A program made the translations under genes and the position numbers. The notes below the pieces were generated by a model, which did no database searches, had not been told where the DNA came from, and saw only the letters and a list, made by a program, of their open reading frames with translations. Of a stretch of 36,938 bases of DNA, positions 17,135-26,782 are shown piece by piece (position 1 is the stretch's first letter; each line of letters begins with the position of its first letter). The DNA is from Phycisphaerae bacterium (GTDB lineage: Bacteria > Planctomycetota > Phycisphaerae > Phycisphaerales > SM1A02), in the NCBI GenBank assembly GCA_016795035.1, contig JAEUIT010000063.1, forward strand, positions 1-36,938, read 5' to 3'.

Positions 17135-18151
17135 ATGCTGAAGCTCCATCGAACCTCCACGCTCGGCATCGTCGCCGCCGCCTGCCTCGCCGCGGTCGCC
17201 ACGGCGTTCGCCACGAGCCCCCAAGCGCCGCAGGACCTGAAGTCCCTGAAGGGCGCGATTCGCGTCGACGGCTCATCGACCGTCTATCCCCTGAGCGAGG
17301 CCGTTGCGGAAGACTTCTCGAAGGTGGCTCCGGGCGTGCGCGTCACGGTCGGCCTCTCGGGCACCGGCGGCGGCTTCAAGCGCTTCTGCGAAGGCCAGAC
17401 GGACATCTCGAACGCGTCGCGCCCGATCAAGAAGTCGGAGATCGACGCCGCCAAGAAGAGCAACATCGAGTACGTCGAGCTGCCGGTCGCCTACGACGGC
17501 CTCTCGATCGTCGTCAACCCGAAGAACACCTGGGTGAAGTCGCTCACCGTCGATCAGCTCAAGAAGATCTACTCCGCGAGCGGCACCGCCAAGACGTGGA
17601 AGGACGTCGACCCGTCGTGGCCGGCTGATCCGATCAAGGTCTACTCGCCGGGCACCGACTCGGGCACCTTCGACTACTTCAAGGAAGTCGTCGTCGGCAA
17701 GGACGGAAAGATCCGCGCCGACATGAGCGTGAGCGAAGACGACAACGCGCTCGTCACCGGCATCGCCGGCGACATCAACGCGATCGGGTACTTCGGCTGC
17801 GCGTACTACTTCGAGAATAAGGACAAGGTGAAGGACATCCCGATCGACGGCGGCAAGGGTCCGGTCGCGCCGAGCGCGGAGACGATCCTCGGCGGCACCT
17901 ACGTGCCGTTCAGCCGTCCGCTCTTCATCTACGTGAACCGCAAGGCCGCGGACCGGGCGGAAGTGCAGGCCTTCGTGAACTACTTCCTCGACAACGCTGG
18001 CGAACTCGCCGACGACGTCGGGTACGTGCACCTTCCTGCTGACCTCTACGCCCGCGCCAAGAAGAACTGGGCCGACCGACGCACCGGCACGCAGATGTCG
18101 GACGAGAAGGGCGAAGGCAAGCCGGGAACGCTCGCCGAACTCTACAAGTAA
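17135..18151 (+). CDS. pstS: Phosphate-binding protein PstS
   Basis: 338 residues. A signal peptide covers about 1-27 (KLHR, a hydrophobic core, then an AFATS-type cleavage region). There is no lipobox cysteine, so the mature protein is predicted soluble in the periplasm. Phosphate-site loops are visible: DGSSTVYPLSE, SGTGGGFKRFCEGQTDI and SPGTDSGTFDYF. The start has AAGGA about 10 bases upstream. It delivers phosphate to PstCA. It is followed by a strong hairpin and T-run before pstC, which should make pstS the most abundant product of the operon. Confidence 0.95.
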   Translation: MLKLHRTSTLGIVAAACLAAVATAFATSPQAPQDLKSLKGAIRVDGSSTVYPLSEAVAEDFSKVAPGVRVTVGLSGTGGGFKRFCEGQTDISNASRPIKKSEIDAAKKSNIEYVELPVAYDGLSIVVNPKNTWVKSLTVDQLKKIYSASGTAKTWKDVDPSWPADPIKVYSPGTDSGTFDYFKEVVVGKDGKIRADMSVSEDDNALVTGIAGDINAIGYFGCAYYFENKDKVKDIPIDGGKGPVAPSAETILGGTYVPFSRPLFIYVNRKAADRAEVQAFVNYFLDNAGELADDVGYVHLPADLYARAKKNWADRRTGTQMSDEKGEGKPGTLAELYK

Positions 18152-18207
18152 GCCGGGATCGAGGCCTGCCCCCGCAGCCCCGCTTCATGACGCTTCAAGT
18201 ACCATCG

Positions 18208-18243
18208 CGCCGGATCGGTGACAGCCGCTCCGGCGTTTTTCTT
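18208..18243 (+). terminator. Intrinsic terminator or attenuator between pstS and pstC
   Basis: CGCCGGA (18208-18214) pairs perfectly with TCCGGCG (18229-18235), followed by TTTTTCTT. It lies 57 bases after the pstS stop and 19 bases before the pstC ATG. Partial read-through would lower pstCAB relative to pstS. Confidence 0.7.
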
Positions 18244-18261
18244 CGAACGGTCTGACCTCGC

Positions 18262-19257
18262 ATGACCTCCCTCCCCGCCGGCAACCCGACGAGTCCGTTC
18301 CAGCCGACGCGTCCCGGCTCGTCGCTCCTCGCGGCGTCGGTCCGCCGGGGCCGCGCGAGATCGGTCGTCGCGCGCACGCGGACCGAGCGCGTCATCCGCG
18401 GCGGACTCCTCGTCGCGGCGCTGCTCTCGATCGTCACGACGTTCTCGATCATCGCGATCCTCCTGATCGAGACGATCGGGTTCTTCCGGATGCCCGAGGC
18501 GTCCTTCCTCGACTTCTTCTTCGGCACGGAGTGGTCGCCGCTCCTCGGCGCGCAGAAACACTTCGGCATCTGGCCGCTCGTGACCGGGACGCTCCTCGTC
18601 ACCGTGGTGGCGGCGACGTTCGCGCTGCCGGTCGGCCTCATCACCGCGATCTACCTGAGCGAGTACGCACGGCCTCGCGTGCGTGCGGTGCTCAAGCCCG
18701 TGCTCGAGATCCTCGCCGGCGTGCCGACCGTGGTGTACGGCTTCTTCGCGCTCTCGGTGATCACGCCGGGGCTGCAGCTCTTCTCCGACAAGTTCGGCAA
18801 CTACAACGCCATGAGCGCGGGCCTCGCGGTCGGCATCATGATCCTGCCGATCGTCTGCTCGCTCTCCGAGGATGCCCTCCGCGCCGTGCCGAAGAGCTTG
18901 CGTGAGGGGGCCTACGCCCTCGGGTCGACGCGCTTCGACGTCTCGATCCGCGTCGTCGTGCCGGCGGCGCTGTCGGGCATCGTCGCCGCGTTCCTCTTGG
19001 CGATCACCCGCGCGATCGGCGAGACGATGATCGTCGCGCTTGCGGCAGGCGGCCTGCCCCGCATCACGTGGAAGCCCTGGGACGAGACCCAGACGATGAC
19101 CGCCTACATGGTGCAGATCTTCCTCGGCGACGCCCCCGCCGCAGGCATCGAATACAAGTCGAGCTACGCCGTCGCCTTCGTCCTCTTCGTCATGACCATG
19201 ATGATGACGCTCATCGGCAACGCGGTGTTACGTCGCTTCCGCGAGGAGTACGACTGA
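18262..19257 (+). CDS. pstC: Phosphate ABC transporter permease PstC
   Basis: 331 residues. An N-terminal cytosolic tail of about 40 residues is followed by six predicted membrane segments. The inner-membrane permease EAA-type loop is seen as DALRAVPKSLREGAYALGSTRFD, and the ITRAIGETMIVALAAG block is typical of PstC. It pairs with PstA to form the phosphate channel. The stop overlaps the pstA start (TGATG), indicating coupling. The spacing from pstS is 110 bases and includes the terminator-like hairpin. Confidence 0.93.
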   Translation: MTSLPAGNPTSPFQPTRPGSSLLAASVRRGRARSVVARTRTERVIRGGLLVAALLSIVTTFSIIAILLIETIGFFRMPEASFLDFFFGTEWSPLLGAQKHFGIWPLVTGTLLVTVVAATFALPVGLITAIYLSEYARPRVRAVLKPVLEILAGVPTVVYGFFALSVITPGLQLFSDKFGNYNAMSAGLAVGIMILPIVCSLSEDALRAVPKSLREGAYALGSTRFDVSIRVVVPAALSGIVAAFLLAITRAIGETMIVALAAGGLPRITWKPWDETQTMTAYMVQIFLGDAPAAGIEYKSSYAVAFVLFVMTMMMTLIGNAVLRRFREEYD

Positions 19258-20266
19258 TGCGTGCCGATCGCGGAACGCCGGTCTCGACCGGTCGGCGGAT
19301 GCTGATGAACCGCGGGTTCCTCGCCGTCTGCCTTCTCGTGACGACGCTCTCGGTCGTCATCCTGTCGGTGCTGATCGTCTCGATCGCCACCAAGGGGCTC
19401 CCGTGGATCTTCGACACCGCCGCGTTCAAGGCGAGCTTCGCCGAAGGCGGCAACGGCATGGGCGGCTGGCGCGAGTGGTTCCGCACCGGCTTCTTCACCG
19501 ACTTCGCCTCGCGGCGGGCGAACCAGGCGGGCATTCGTGCCCCGCTCATCGGATCGATCTGGGCCACCGCGATCTGCGCGGCGGTCGCCCTTCCCATCGG
19601 GGTGAGCACCGCGATCTACCTCGAGGAGTTCGCGCCGCGCAATCGCTTCCGGCGCTTCATCGAGACGAACATCCGCAACCTCGCGGGCGTGCCGTCGATC
19701 GTCTACGGCATCCTCGGCCTCACCGCGTTTGCCCGCATGTTCGGCCTCTTCGGCAGCGACGGGGCGATCACGATCGGCGACCCCGAGAGCATCTTCTACT
19801 TCGCGCTGCCGTTCGGACAGAGCGTCCTCTCGGGCGGCCTCACGCTGATGCTCGTGATCCTGCCGATCATCATCATCGCGTCGCAGGAAGCGTTCCGCGC
19901 CGTGCCCAACTCGCTGCGTGACGCGTCGCTCGCCCTCGGCGCGACGAAGTGGCAGACCGTCTTCAACGTGACGCTCCCGGCGTCCCTCCCGATGATCATG
20001 ACCGGCGCGATCCTCGCGATCAGCCGCGCGATCGGCGAGGCGGCGCCGCTCCTCGTGCTCGGCGTGCCGCTCTTCATCACGACGACGCCGAACAACCTCA
20101 TGAGCGATTTCACGGTCCTTCCCTTCCAGATCTTCAACTGGGCAGGTCGGCCGCAGGAGGATTTCCGCGGGCTCGCGGCCGCGGCGATCCTTGTCCTCCT
20201 CGTGGTCCTTCTCACCTTCAACGGCGTGGCGGTCTTCATTCGCCAGAAACTCCATCGGCCGCTGTC

Positions 20267-20270
<4 letters not shown>
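19257..20270 (+). CDS. pstA: Phosphate ABC transporter permease PstA
   Basis: 337 residues from the ATG at 19257 that overlaps the pstC stop. About six membrane segments, with a long loop between the first and second. [35 protein letters not shown], the EAA-type loop [19 protein letters not shown] and [14 protein letters not shown] are all PstA hallmarks. It is the partner of PstC in the inner membrane. Its TGA overlaps the pstB ATG by four bases (ATGA). Confidence 0.94.
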
Positions 20271-21217
<947 letters not shown>

Positions 21218-21289
21218 CGCCCGCGTCCCCTCCTGCCCGATACGCCTCGCTTCCCCGACCCGCGCCCGTCCGGCCACATCCCACGCTCC

Positions 21290-21946
21290 ATGTCGCTCAA
21301 CCTTCAGGCCCGCATCGTCGATCTCCGCCGCAATCTCCTCGCCATGGGCGCGGAGGTGGAGTCGCGCGTCGCGTCGGTCGTGCAGGCGCTGCGCTCGGGC
21401 GACTTGGAGACCGCGCAGCGCGTCCGAACCGGCGACGAGGCGGTCGACCGGATGCACGTCGAGATCGAGAACGAGTGCATGCGTCTCCTCGCGCTCGGGC
21501 AGCCCGTCGCCGGCGACCTTCGGCTCGTCGTCACCGTGCTGCGCATGAGCGGCGAGTTCGAGCGCATCGCCGATCTCGCGAAGGGCATCGCGAAGCGCAT
21601 CATCAAGATCGCGAACGGCGAAGTCATCCGCATCCCGGACTCGCTCCTCGACATGGCCGACGCGACGCGCGTGATGGTTCACGAGGTGATGGCGCTCCTC
21701 GCGGAGCCGAAACTCGAGGACTGCCTGCAACTGCGACGCGACGACAAGCGCGTCGACCAGCTCAACAAGGAAGTGCTCGTCTGGAGCCGCGACGAGATCC
21801 ACCGCAACGTGGACCACACGCAAGCGGCGATCGACATCCTCGCGATGGCGCAGCGCTTCGAGCGCATGGCCGACATCTGCACGAGCGCGGCGGAAGACCT
21901 GATCTTCCTCATCCAGGGCCGACTTCTCCGCCACGGCGCGGAGTGA
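21290..21946 (+). CDS. phoU: Phosphate regulon repressor PhoU
   Basis: 218 residues, the usual length. Two repeated three-helix bundles are visible. Each has the acidic and basic PhoU metal-site pattern: RMSGEFERIADLAKGIAKR in the first half and AQRFERMADICTSAAEDLIF in the second. The cytosolic protein signals transporter state to PhoR and keeps the Pho response off when phosphate is ample. It is the last gene of the pst cluster, 72 bases after pstB, with no strong ribosome site. Confidence 0.94.
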   Translation: MSLNLQARIVDLRRNLLAMGAEVESRVASVVQALRSGDLETAQRVRTGDEAVDRMHVEIENECMRLLALGQPVAGDLRLVVTVLRMSGEFERIADLAKGIAKRIIKIANGEVIRIPDSLLDMADATRVMVHEVMALLAEPKLEDCLQLRRDDKRVDQLNKEVLVWSRDEIHRNVDHTQAAIDILAMAQRFERMADICTSAAEDLIFLIQGRLLRHGAE

Positions 21947-22068
21947 GCGAGACGCGCAACGATCGCGCATTTCGCGGCTGATAAGCGGACCTGCCCGCGC
22001 AAAGCGAACACGCCGTCCACGAGGCGCGAGAATTTCTCAAGTCCGCTGGCCTTCTCCTCGGTGATGCG

Positions 22069-22074
22069 TAGACT
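22069..22074 (+). promoter_or_regulatory. Putative -10 for the membrane protein gene at 22082
   Basis: TAGACT, preceded by G and followed by CGCCCGC, lies 7 bases before the ATG at 22082. It would give a leaderless message. No clear -35 is seen at 16-18 bases upstream. Confidence 0.35.
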
Positions 22075-22081
22075 CGCCCGC

Positions 22082-22792
22082 ATGGAACGGGTTGGGAATA
22101 CAGGCGACTCCGCGGACGTGCATGCGATCGGACGATCGCTGCTTGCCGCGCGCCGCGCCGCCCTTTCCAAGGCGCCCTTCGCGAACGGCGCGACCCGCAC
22201 GGGCCTACGGCTCGTCGGCGTGCCCGCCGAACCCGCCTGCAACGACGAGTCGACGCCCGACACGCGTCGCACGCCACGAGCCCAGACGACCACCTTCGAA
22301 GCGGACCGCTCGATCGCCGCCCCGCGACGACGGGCGACGACCGACCGCGACATCGCCCGCGAGAACCTCGAGGCGGCGCACAACCGCTCGCTCGACCCGC
22401 GCGATCCGCGCTGGCGCGTCGCGCTCGAGACGGCGAAACTCCTCGAAGGCCCGCTGATGACCTTCGAGCGTCGCCGCCGCGTGCTCGCATTCGCGCAGTC
22501 CGTCGGCGTCCGGCCGTTCGACACACACCTGATCATCGCGGCGATGCAGGATCGCGCCCGCCGCGGCGAACCGCTCGACAGCGCCATGCCGGTGATCGCG
22601 ATGACGGGACCCGCCCGAGGCGCCGGCTCCTCCGCGATCGAGGCCGAACTCGACGCTCGAGCCGAACGCGATCGCGTGAACGCCGCGCGGCCGTGGCCGG
22701 TGCGTCTCCTCAAGGCGTTCTGGCCCTACGGGCTCGCCGCCGCCATCGCGTTCGCGGCGCACGCCCTTCTCGGCTGGTGGCTTCTCGGCTGA
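22082..22792 (+). CDS. Hypothetical protein with a C-terminal membrane anchor
   Basis: 236 residues from the ATG at 22082. An in-frame GTG/ATG pair lies seven codons earlier, but the -10-like TAGACT overlaps that stretch. The protein is hydrophilic and Arg/Ala-rich, with a helical region around DPRDPRWRVALETAKLLEG and FERRRRVLAFAQSVGVRPFDTHLIIAAMQ. It ends in one membrane segment (about 213-235, GLAAAIAFAAHALLGWWLLG), which gives a tail-anchored layout. It is convergent with rnc; the stops are 34 bases apart. Function not recognised. Confidence 0.7.
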   Translation: MERVGNTGDSADVHAIGRSLLAARRAALSKAPFANGATRTGLRLVGVPAEPACNDESTPDTRRTPRAQTTTFEADRSIAAPRRRATTDRDIARENLEAAHNRSLDPRDPRWRVALETAKLLEGPLMTFERRRRVLAFAQSVGVRPFDTHLIIAAMQDRARRGEPLDSAMPVIAMTGPARGAGSSAIEAELDARAERDRVNAARPWPVRLLKAFWPYGLAAAIAFAAHALLGWWLLG

Positions 22793-22826
22793 GCGAGTCG
22801 CTTCCCCCGCAGGGAACGCGCGACGG

Positions 22827-23840
22827 TCAGGTGTCGTCGGACTCTTCGACGAGCTCGTCGTCGGTCTCGCGCCCGCAGTCGGGCATGCGTTCGTGGGCGG
22901 GCTCGTGGGCGGCGACGGTTCCGTTGGCGTCGAGCGACGGCGCGTCGGCGCTCGACGCTGCAGCGGCCGAACCGGGTGCGGGCGGCAGCGTCTCGCCTTG
23001 CTCGATGCGACGAACGAGGATCTCGCCGTCGTCGGTCATCGACGCGAACCCCAATTCGAGGAGGGCGGTGAGCGCGGCCTGCTGTTCGGCCTGCTTCTTC
23101 GACGTTCCCCAGCAGCCCGGGAAGCGGCGGCCGCGCGCTTCGACGCAGATGTGGAAGCACTTCGCGTGGTCGGGCCCGCGCTCCTCGAGCACGATGTACG
23201 CAGGGTTCGACGACGCACAGCGCTGCAGCGTCTGCTGGAGGACGCTCTTGAAGTTGTGCTGATGGCCCAGGCGCGCGGCGTCGTTGATGCGATCGACGAG
23301 GTGCTTGAGGACGAACTCGCGCGCGACCTCGAGACCGCCGTCGAGATAGATCGCGCCGATCACCGATTCGAACGCGGCTGCGGCGAGCGAGGCGGGAAGG
23401 TTCTCGCGGGCCCCCATGCCCTTACCCAGGATGAGGTCGGCATCGAGCCCGAGTTCGCACGCGATCTCGGCGCAGGAGCGGCGGCTCACGACATTCGACT
23501 TGATCTTCGTGAGCTCGCCCTCAAGCGCTTCCGGATAGGTGCGGAAGAGGTGGTCGCAGATGACCATGCCGAGGATGGCATCGCCGAGGAATTCGAGACG
23601 CTCGTTGCTTTGGAGCCGCGTGCCCGCAATCGACGCATGCACGAGTGCGAGCGAGAGGTACCGCCGGTCGCGGAAGCGGTAGCCGATCTTCCGCTCGGCG
23701 CGCGCCTCGACGCTGTCGTCTGCGGCGGGTTCGCTCCGCGACTCGACTCTGGGCGTGATGTCCGGAGCAGGGCTTCCGGAAACGGTCGCCGCCCCCGAGA
23801 GAAGGAATTCGGAATCCCGATCGGACGCGTGTTCTGCCAT
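22827..23840 (-). CDS. rnc: Ribonuclease III
   Basis: 337 residues from the ATG at 23840; a longer frame to 23903 lacks support. The catalytic RNase III domain (about 48-190) has the signature SNERLEFLGDAILG and a second acidic cluster in AAFESVIGAIYLDGG. A double-stranded RNA binding domain (about 210-275) contains NPAYIVLEERGPDHAK and SKKQAEQQAALTALLE. Normal length is about 230, so this one carries a 45-residue N-terminal tail and a 65-residue acidic C-terminal tail. The cytosolic enzyme processes rRNA precursors and double-stranded RNA. No classical ribosome site is visible. Confidence 0.95.
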   Translation of the reverse strand: MAEHASDRDSEFLLSGAATVSGSPAPDITPRVESRSEPAADDSVEARAERKIGYRFRDRRYLSLALVHASIAGTRLQSNERLEFLGDAILGMVICDHLFRTYPEALEGELTKIKSNVVSRRSCAEIACELGLDADLILGKGMGARENLPASLAAAAFESVIGAIYLDGGLEVAREFVLKHLVDRINDAARLGHQHNFKSVLQQTLQRCASSNPAYIVLEERGPDHAKCFHICVEARGRRFPGCWGTSKKQAEQQAALTALLELGFASMTDDGEILVRRIEQGETLPPAPGSAAAASSADAPSLDANGTVAAHEPAHERMPDCGRETDDELVEESDDT

Positions 23841-24092
23841 AAGGACCGACGAACCCCGGGCGAGCCGGGTACGTGCCGGAATGCCCTTCCAACGAGTCGC
23901 CACCGGTCGCCGCGCCGGAGTCGGAGCGGCTCTTGGGGAGGGAGCATGCAGGCACGCTGGGTTGTCGGCGGGTGCTCCAGTCGTCGCGACGTCGCGACGG
24001 CTGGAGGACTCGCCATTCGGGGAGAGGATCGCTCAGAAAGATCGGACGTGCAAGAGCGGACCTTCAGGGAGAGCCGGGAAGACGCTCCCGCT
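23841..24092. other. Intergenic region between rnc and the 38-bp repeats
   Basis: About 250 bases upstream of rnc on one side and the rpmH region on the other. No gene, promoter pair or T-run hairpin was found. Confidence 0.4.
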
Positions 24093-24204
24093 GGTCCCGA
24101 TAATTGGGCGGGGCCTGTGCGCGGAGAGAGGGTCCAGATAAATGGGCGGGGCCTGTGCGCGAAGGACGGTCCGGATAATTGGGCGGGGCCTCTGCGCAGA
24201 CGTT
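24093..24204. repeat. Three tandem 37-38 bp direct repeats upstream of rpmH
   Basis: Units at 24093-24130, 24131-24167 and 24168-24204 share GGTCC, GATAAT and GGGCGGGGCCT followed by GTGCGC. Only a few bases differ between units over the first 30, with divergence at the end of each. They lie about 90 bases before the rpmH promoter. They could be operator sites or a small expansion; no reading frame explains them. Confidence 0.85.
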
Positions 24205-24293
24205 TGACCAGAGGCGCCGCGCCGCCCGATCACCCGACCGCGCGACGTCGCGCGCGGGCCCCGCGCTTACGCCCGCGCCCATCGACTCCACCG

Positions 24294-24322
24294 TTGCCGT
24301 TTACGGCGCTTGCTGGTAGTCT
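24294..24322 (+). promoter_or_regulatory. Putative rpmH promoter
   Basis: TTGCCG (24294-24299), a 17-base spacer and TAGTCT (24317-24322). The transcript would start near 24329 and leave a leader of about 30 bases before the rpmH ATG. Confidence 0.55.
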
Positions 24323-24359
24323 GCGGGACTTTCCAAGCTCAACCGCTCGCGAGGCGACC

Positions 24360-24494
24360 ATGCACTATCCGCACAAGATCAGCCGCACCAAGAAGATCCG
24401 CAAGGTCGGATTCCGCGCCCGCATGAAGACGCGGAAGGGCCGCAACATCATGAACAGCAAGCGTCGCACGGGTCGCCGCATCCGCACTCGCTGA
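24360..24494 (+). CDS. rpmH: 50S ribosomal protein L34
   Basis: 44 residues, the typical L34 length. The core GFRARMKTRKGRNIMNSKRR corresponds to the conserved GFRARMATxxGRxVLxxRR of the family, and nearly half of all residues are Arg or Lys. It is part of the large ribosomal subunit. The usual next gene, rnpA (RNase P protein), is absent here; a shikimate kinase gene follows after 9 bases. A GAGG-type purine run lies just before the ATG. Confidence 0.95.
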   Translation: MHYPHKISRTKKIRKVGFRARMKTRKGRNIMNSKRRTGRRIRTR

Positions 24495-24503
24495 GCGCGT
24501 CGA

Positions 24504-25091
24504 GTGGCGTTCGTGGCGCCACCGTCCCTCGCACGGGACAACCGGGGCGCACTGCATCTCGTCCTCATCGGACCGCGCGCCGCCGGCAAGACGACCGTCG
24601 GGCGGCACCTCGCCGCACGACGGCGATGTCTTTTTCTCGACCTCGACGACTGCGTTCTCCGGCGTTTCGGCGCCGAGAGCGTCCGCGAGGTCTTCGAGCG
24701 CGCCGGCGAGCGCGTGTGGCGCCAAGGGGAACATGACGCCCTCGCCGCCCTCCTCGACGCCCCGCTCGCGCCAGCCGTCATCGCACTCGGCGGCGGCGCG
24801 CCCATGACCGACTCGATCGCCCGCCGGCTGCACGAGGACCGCGTGCAAGGCCGCGTCGTCGTCGTGCACCTCGCCTGCCCGGCGGCAGTCTCGGCCACGC
24901 GACTCACTCGCGAGCCGGGCGACCGCCCGAGCCTGACCGGTCGCCCCATCACTGACGAACTCGAGTCCTTGGCCGCCATCCGCACGCCGCGCTACGAGCA
25001 GCTCGCCGACGTCACGGTCGACGCGACGAGAGAGACCGACGCGATCGTGGACGAGATCGTGGCGGCGGCGCGGCGGTTTGACGTCGCGTGA
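24504..25091 (+). CDS. Shikimate kinase
   Basis: 195 residues from the GTG at 24504; GTG at 24513 is an alternative, and neither has a good ribosome site. The P-loop GPRAAGKTT is near residue 24. LFLDLDDCVLRRFG supplies the DxD that binds magnesium and shikimate, IALGGGAPM is the GGG motif, and RPSLTGRPI is the lid. The cytosolic enzyme phosphorylates shikimate at O3 in the chorismate pathway. It lies 9 bases after rpmH, so it is probably co-transcribed with a ribosomal gene. Gluconate kinase relatives are possible but fit the GGG and lid motifs less well. Confidence 0.85.
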   Translation: MAFVAPPSLARDNRGALHLVLIGPRAAGKTTVGRHLAARRRCLFLDLDDCVLRRFGAESVREVFERAGERVWRQGEHDALAALLDAPLAPAVIALGGGAPMTDSIARRLHEDRVQGRVVVVHLACPAAVSATRLTREPGDRPSLTGRPITDELESLAAIRTPRYEQLADVTVDATRETDAIVDEIVAAARRFDVA

Positions 25092-25160
25092 CACGCGACG
25101 GACGCCGAGAGAATTGAACGAGAAAGACGGTGCGCTTCGCGGGAGCGGACAGCGCGAGCG

Positions 25161-25559
25161 TTAGGCGGCCCGTTCGAGCCAGCGTTGACGCAGGTAGCGG
25201 CGAAGCGCCTCGCGCGTCGCCTCGTTCGCGAACGACTCGAACATCAGCGCCATGCGACGCGGGCCGGGGTCGTCGTCGACGTCATTCACGCGCACGACCT
25301 TGCCGCTCACGGCGATCGTCTTGTCGCAGCCAGGCAACGAAATCTCGACGGCGACGCGCTCGCCCTCGGGGAGCGGCTCATCGAGCTCGAAGCGGACGCC
25401 GCCTTCCGAGATGTCGTAGACGTGTCCCGACGGCATCGACGCCGCCGCGTCGTCGGCTGAGCCGCCACGGCGCACCGTCACGAACGAGTACATCGGCATC
25501 ACCTTGAAGCGGGTGTGCCGGCGCCGTTCTCGTCCGTTCGGGTTCGTTTCGTTCGCCAT
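25161..25559 (-). CDS. PilZ domain protein
   Basis: 132 residues from the ATG at 25559, which has GGAGG six bases upstream; the longer frame to 25745 is rejected. The RRRHTRF motif near residue 12 and DISEGGVRFEL near residue 48 match the cyclic-di-GMP binding RxxxR and [DN]xSxxG motifs. The rest is a beta-barrel pattern (GERVAVEISLPG, VSGKVVRV) with a C-terminal helix. It is a cytosolic single-domain receptor, probably acting on motility, surface attachment or polysaccharide export. No partner gene is adjacent. It is convergent with the shikimate kinase gene. Confidence 0.88.
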   Translation of the reverse strand: MANETNPNGRERRRHTRFKVMPMYSFVTVRRGGSADDAAASMPSGHVYDISEGGVRFELDEPLPEGERVAVEISLPGCDKTIAVSGKVVRVNDVDDDPGPRRMALMFESFANEATREALRRYLRQRWLERAA

Positions 25560-25682
25560 GGCAACCTCCGTCGCGAGAAGCGGGTGAGGGAAGAGGTTCA
25601 CGCGGTCGTCGCCGTCGTGCGACCTATCGGCCGCATCGGTGACGCGATTCAGGGCGACTTCGGCAATCGCCATGCCGTGCCG

Positions 25683-25688
25683 TATGCT
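25683..25688 (+). promoter_or_regulatory. Putative -10 of ilvC
   Basis: TATGCT, preceded by G and followed by CCGCG, lies 14 bases before the ilvC ATG. It matches the GTANNCT pattern seen at other genes. No good -35 is found. Confidence 0.3.
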
Positions 25689-25702
25689 CCGCGCCGCTTC
25701 AG

Positions 25703-26782
25703 ATGTCTGCCGAGCCCGCCACGCCCGTGCCGAACCCCGCCGCATCGCCCGTTCTCCGCGGCGATCGCGACGCGCCGCGCGAGCCGCTCGTGGGCCGCCG
25801 GATCGCCGTTCTTGGCTACGGGAATCAGGGTCGGGCCCACGCCGCGAACCTGAGGGACAGCGGCTTCGACGTGCTCGTCGGCGGCCGCCCGGGCGGAAAA
25901 GGCACGCGCGACGCGGCGGACGCCGGCTACCCGACCGCGTCGATCGCCGAGGCCGCGCGGACTGCCGATCTCGTCATCGTCGCCCTTCCGGACGAGACCC
26001 ACGGCGACGTCTACCGCACCGACATCGCCCCCGCGATCCGCGCCGGCGCGACCCTCGGCTTCCTCCACGGATTTTCGATCCGCTACCGGCTTGTCGAGCC
26101 GCGCTCGGACATCGGCGTCGTCTTGGTCGCGCCGAAAGGCCCTGGCACCACGCTCCGCGAGCGATTCCTGCGCGGCCAAGGCATTCCCGCGCTCGTCGCC
26201 GTCGAGCAGGATTCGCCTACTGGCGACGCCCGCGCCCGCGCGCTTGCCTGGGCGAACGGCATCGGCTCGGCCCGCGCGGGCATCGTCGAGACGACGTTCG
26301 CCCACGAGACGGAAACCGACCTCTTCGGCGAGCAGACGGTCCTCTGCGGCGGCTTGAGCGCGCTCGTCCTCGCGGCCTTCGAAACCCTTGTCGAGGCGGG
26401 CTATCCGCCGGACCTCGCGTACATCGAGTGCTGCCACGAGGTGAAGCAGGTCGCGGACCTTGTCTATAGCCGCGGCCTTGCCGGCATGCGGGCGGCGATC
26501 TCGAACACCGCCGAGTTCGGGACCTTTGTCGCCGAGCCGCGCCTTGCGACCGACGCGCTCCGGACCGAGTTCAAGAAGATCCTCGATGAGATCCGGAATG
26601 GGAGTTTCGCCCGCCGAATGGTCGATGATCACGCCGGCGGCGACAGATGGCTCGCATCGGAGCGGGCTCGGCTGGCGGCGCACCCGATCGAGAAGGCCGG
26701 CGAGCGCGTGCGTTCGCTGATGCCTTGGCTTGCCGCCGAAGCCGCTCGGGAAACTCCCGCGCGCGGCCCGGAACCGGCATGA
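25703..26782 (+). CDS. ilvC: Ketol-acid reductoisomerase
   Basis: 359 residues. The N-terminal Rossmann domain has GYGNQGRAHAANLRDSG (the dinucleotide-binding loop) and VIVALPDETH. HGFSIRY and VAPKGPG are family blocks. The C-terminal knotted domain carries the metal and catalytic acids in ETETDLFGEQTVLCGG and ECCHEVKQVADLVY. The class I short form catalyses the NADPH-linked isomeroreduction of acetolactate in valine, leucine and isoleucine synthesis. An N-terminal tail of about 30 residues precedes the core. The acetolactate synthase genes are not nearby. The stop overlaps uppP by four bases. Confidence 0.93.
   Translation: MSAEPATPVPNPAASPVLRGDRDAPREPLVGRRIAVLGYGNQGRAHAANLRDSGFDVLVGGRPGGKGTRDAADAGYPTASIAEAARTADLVIVALPDETHGDVYRTDIAPAIRAGATLGFLHGFSIRYRLVEPRSDIGVVLVAPKGPGTTLRERFLRGQGIPALVAVEQDSPTGDARARALAWANGIGSARAGIVETTFAHETETDLFGEQTVLCGGLSALVLAAFETLVEAGYPPDLAYIECCHEVKQVADLVYSRGLAGMRAAISNTAEFGTFVAEPRLATDALRTEFKKILDEIRNGSFARRMVDDHAGGDRWLASERARLAAHPIEKAGERVRSLMPWLAAEAARETPARGPEPA

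Noticed and set aside
24093..24204. CRISPR-like repeats before rpmH
   Set aside because: Only three units, with almost no non-repeated sequence between them and no cas genes.
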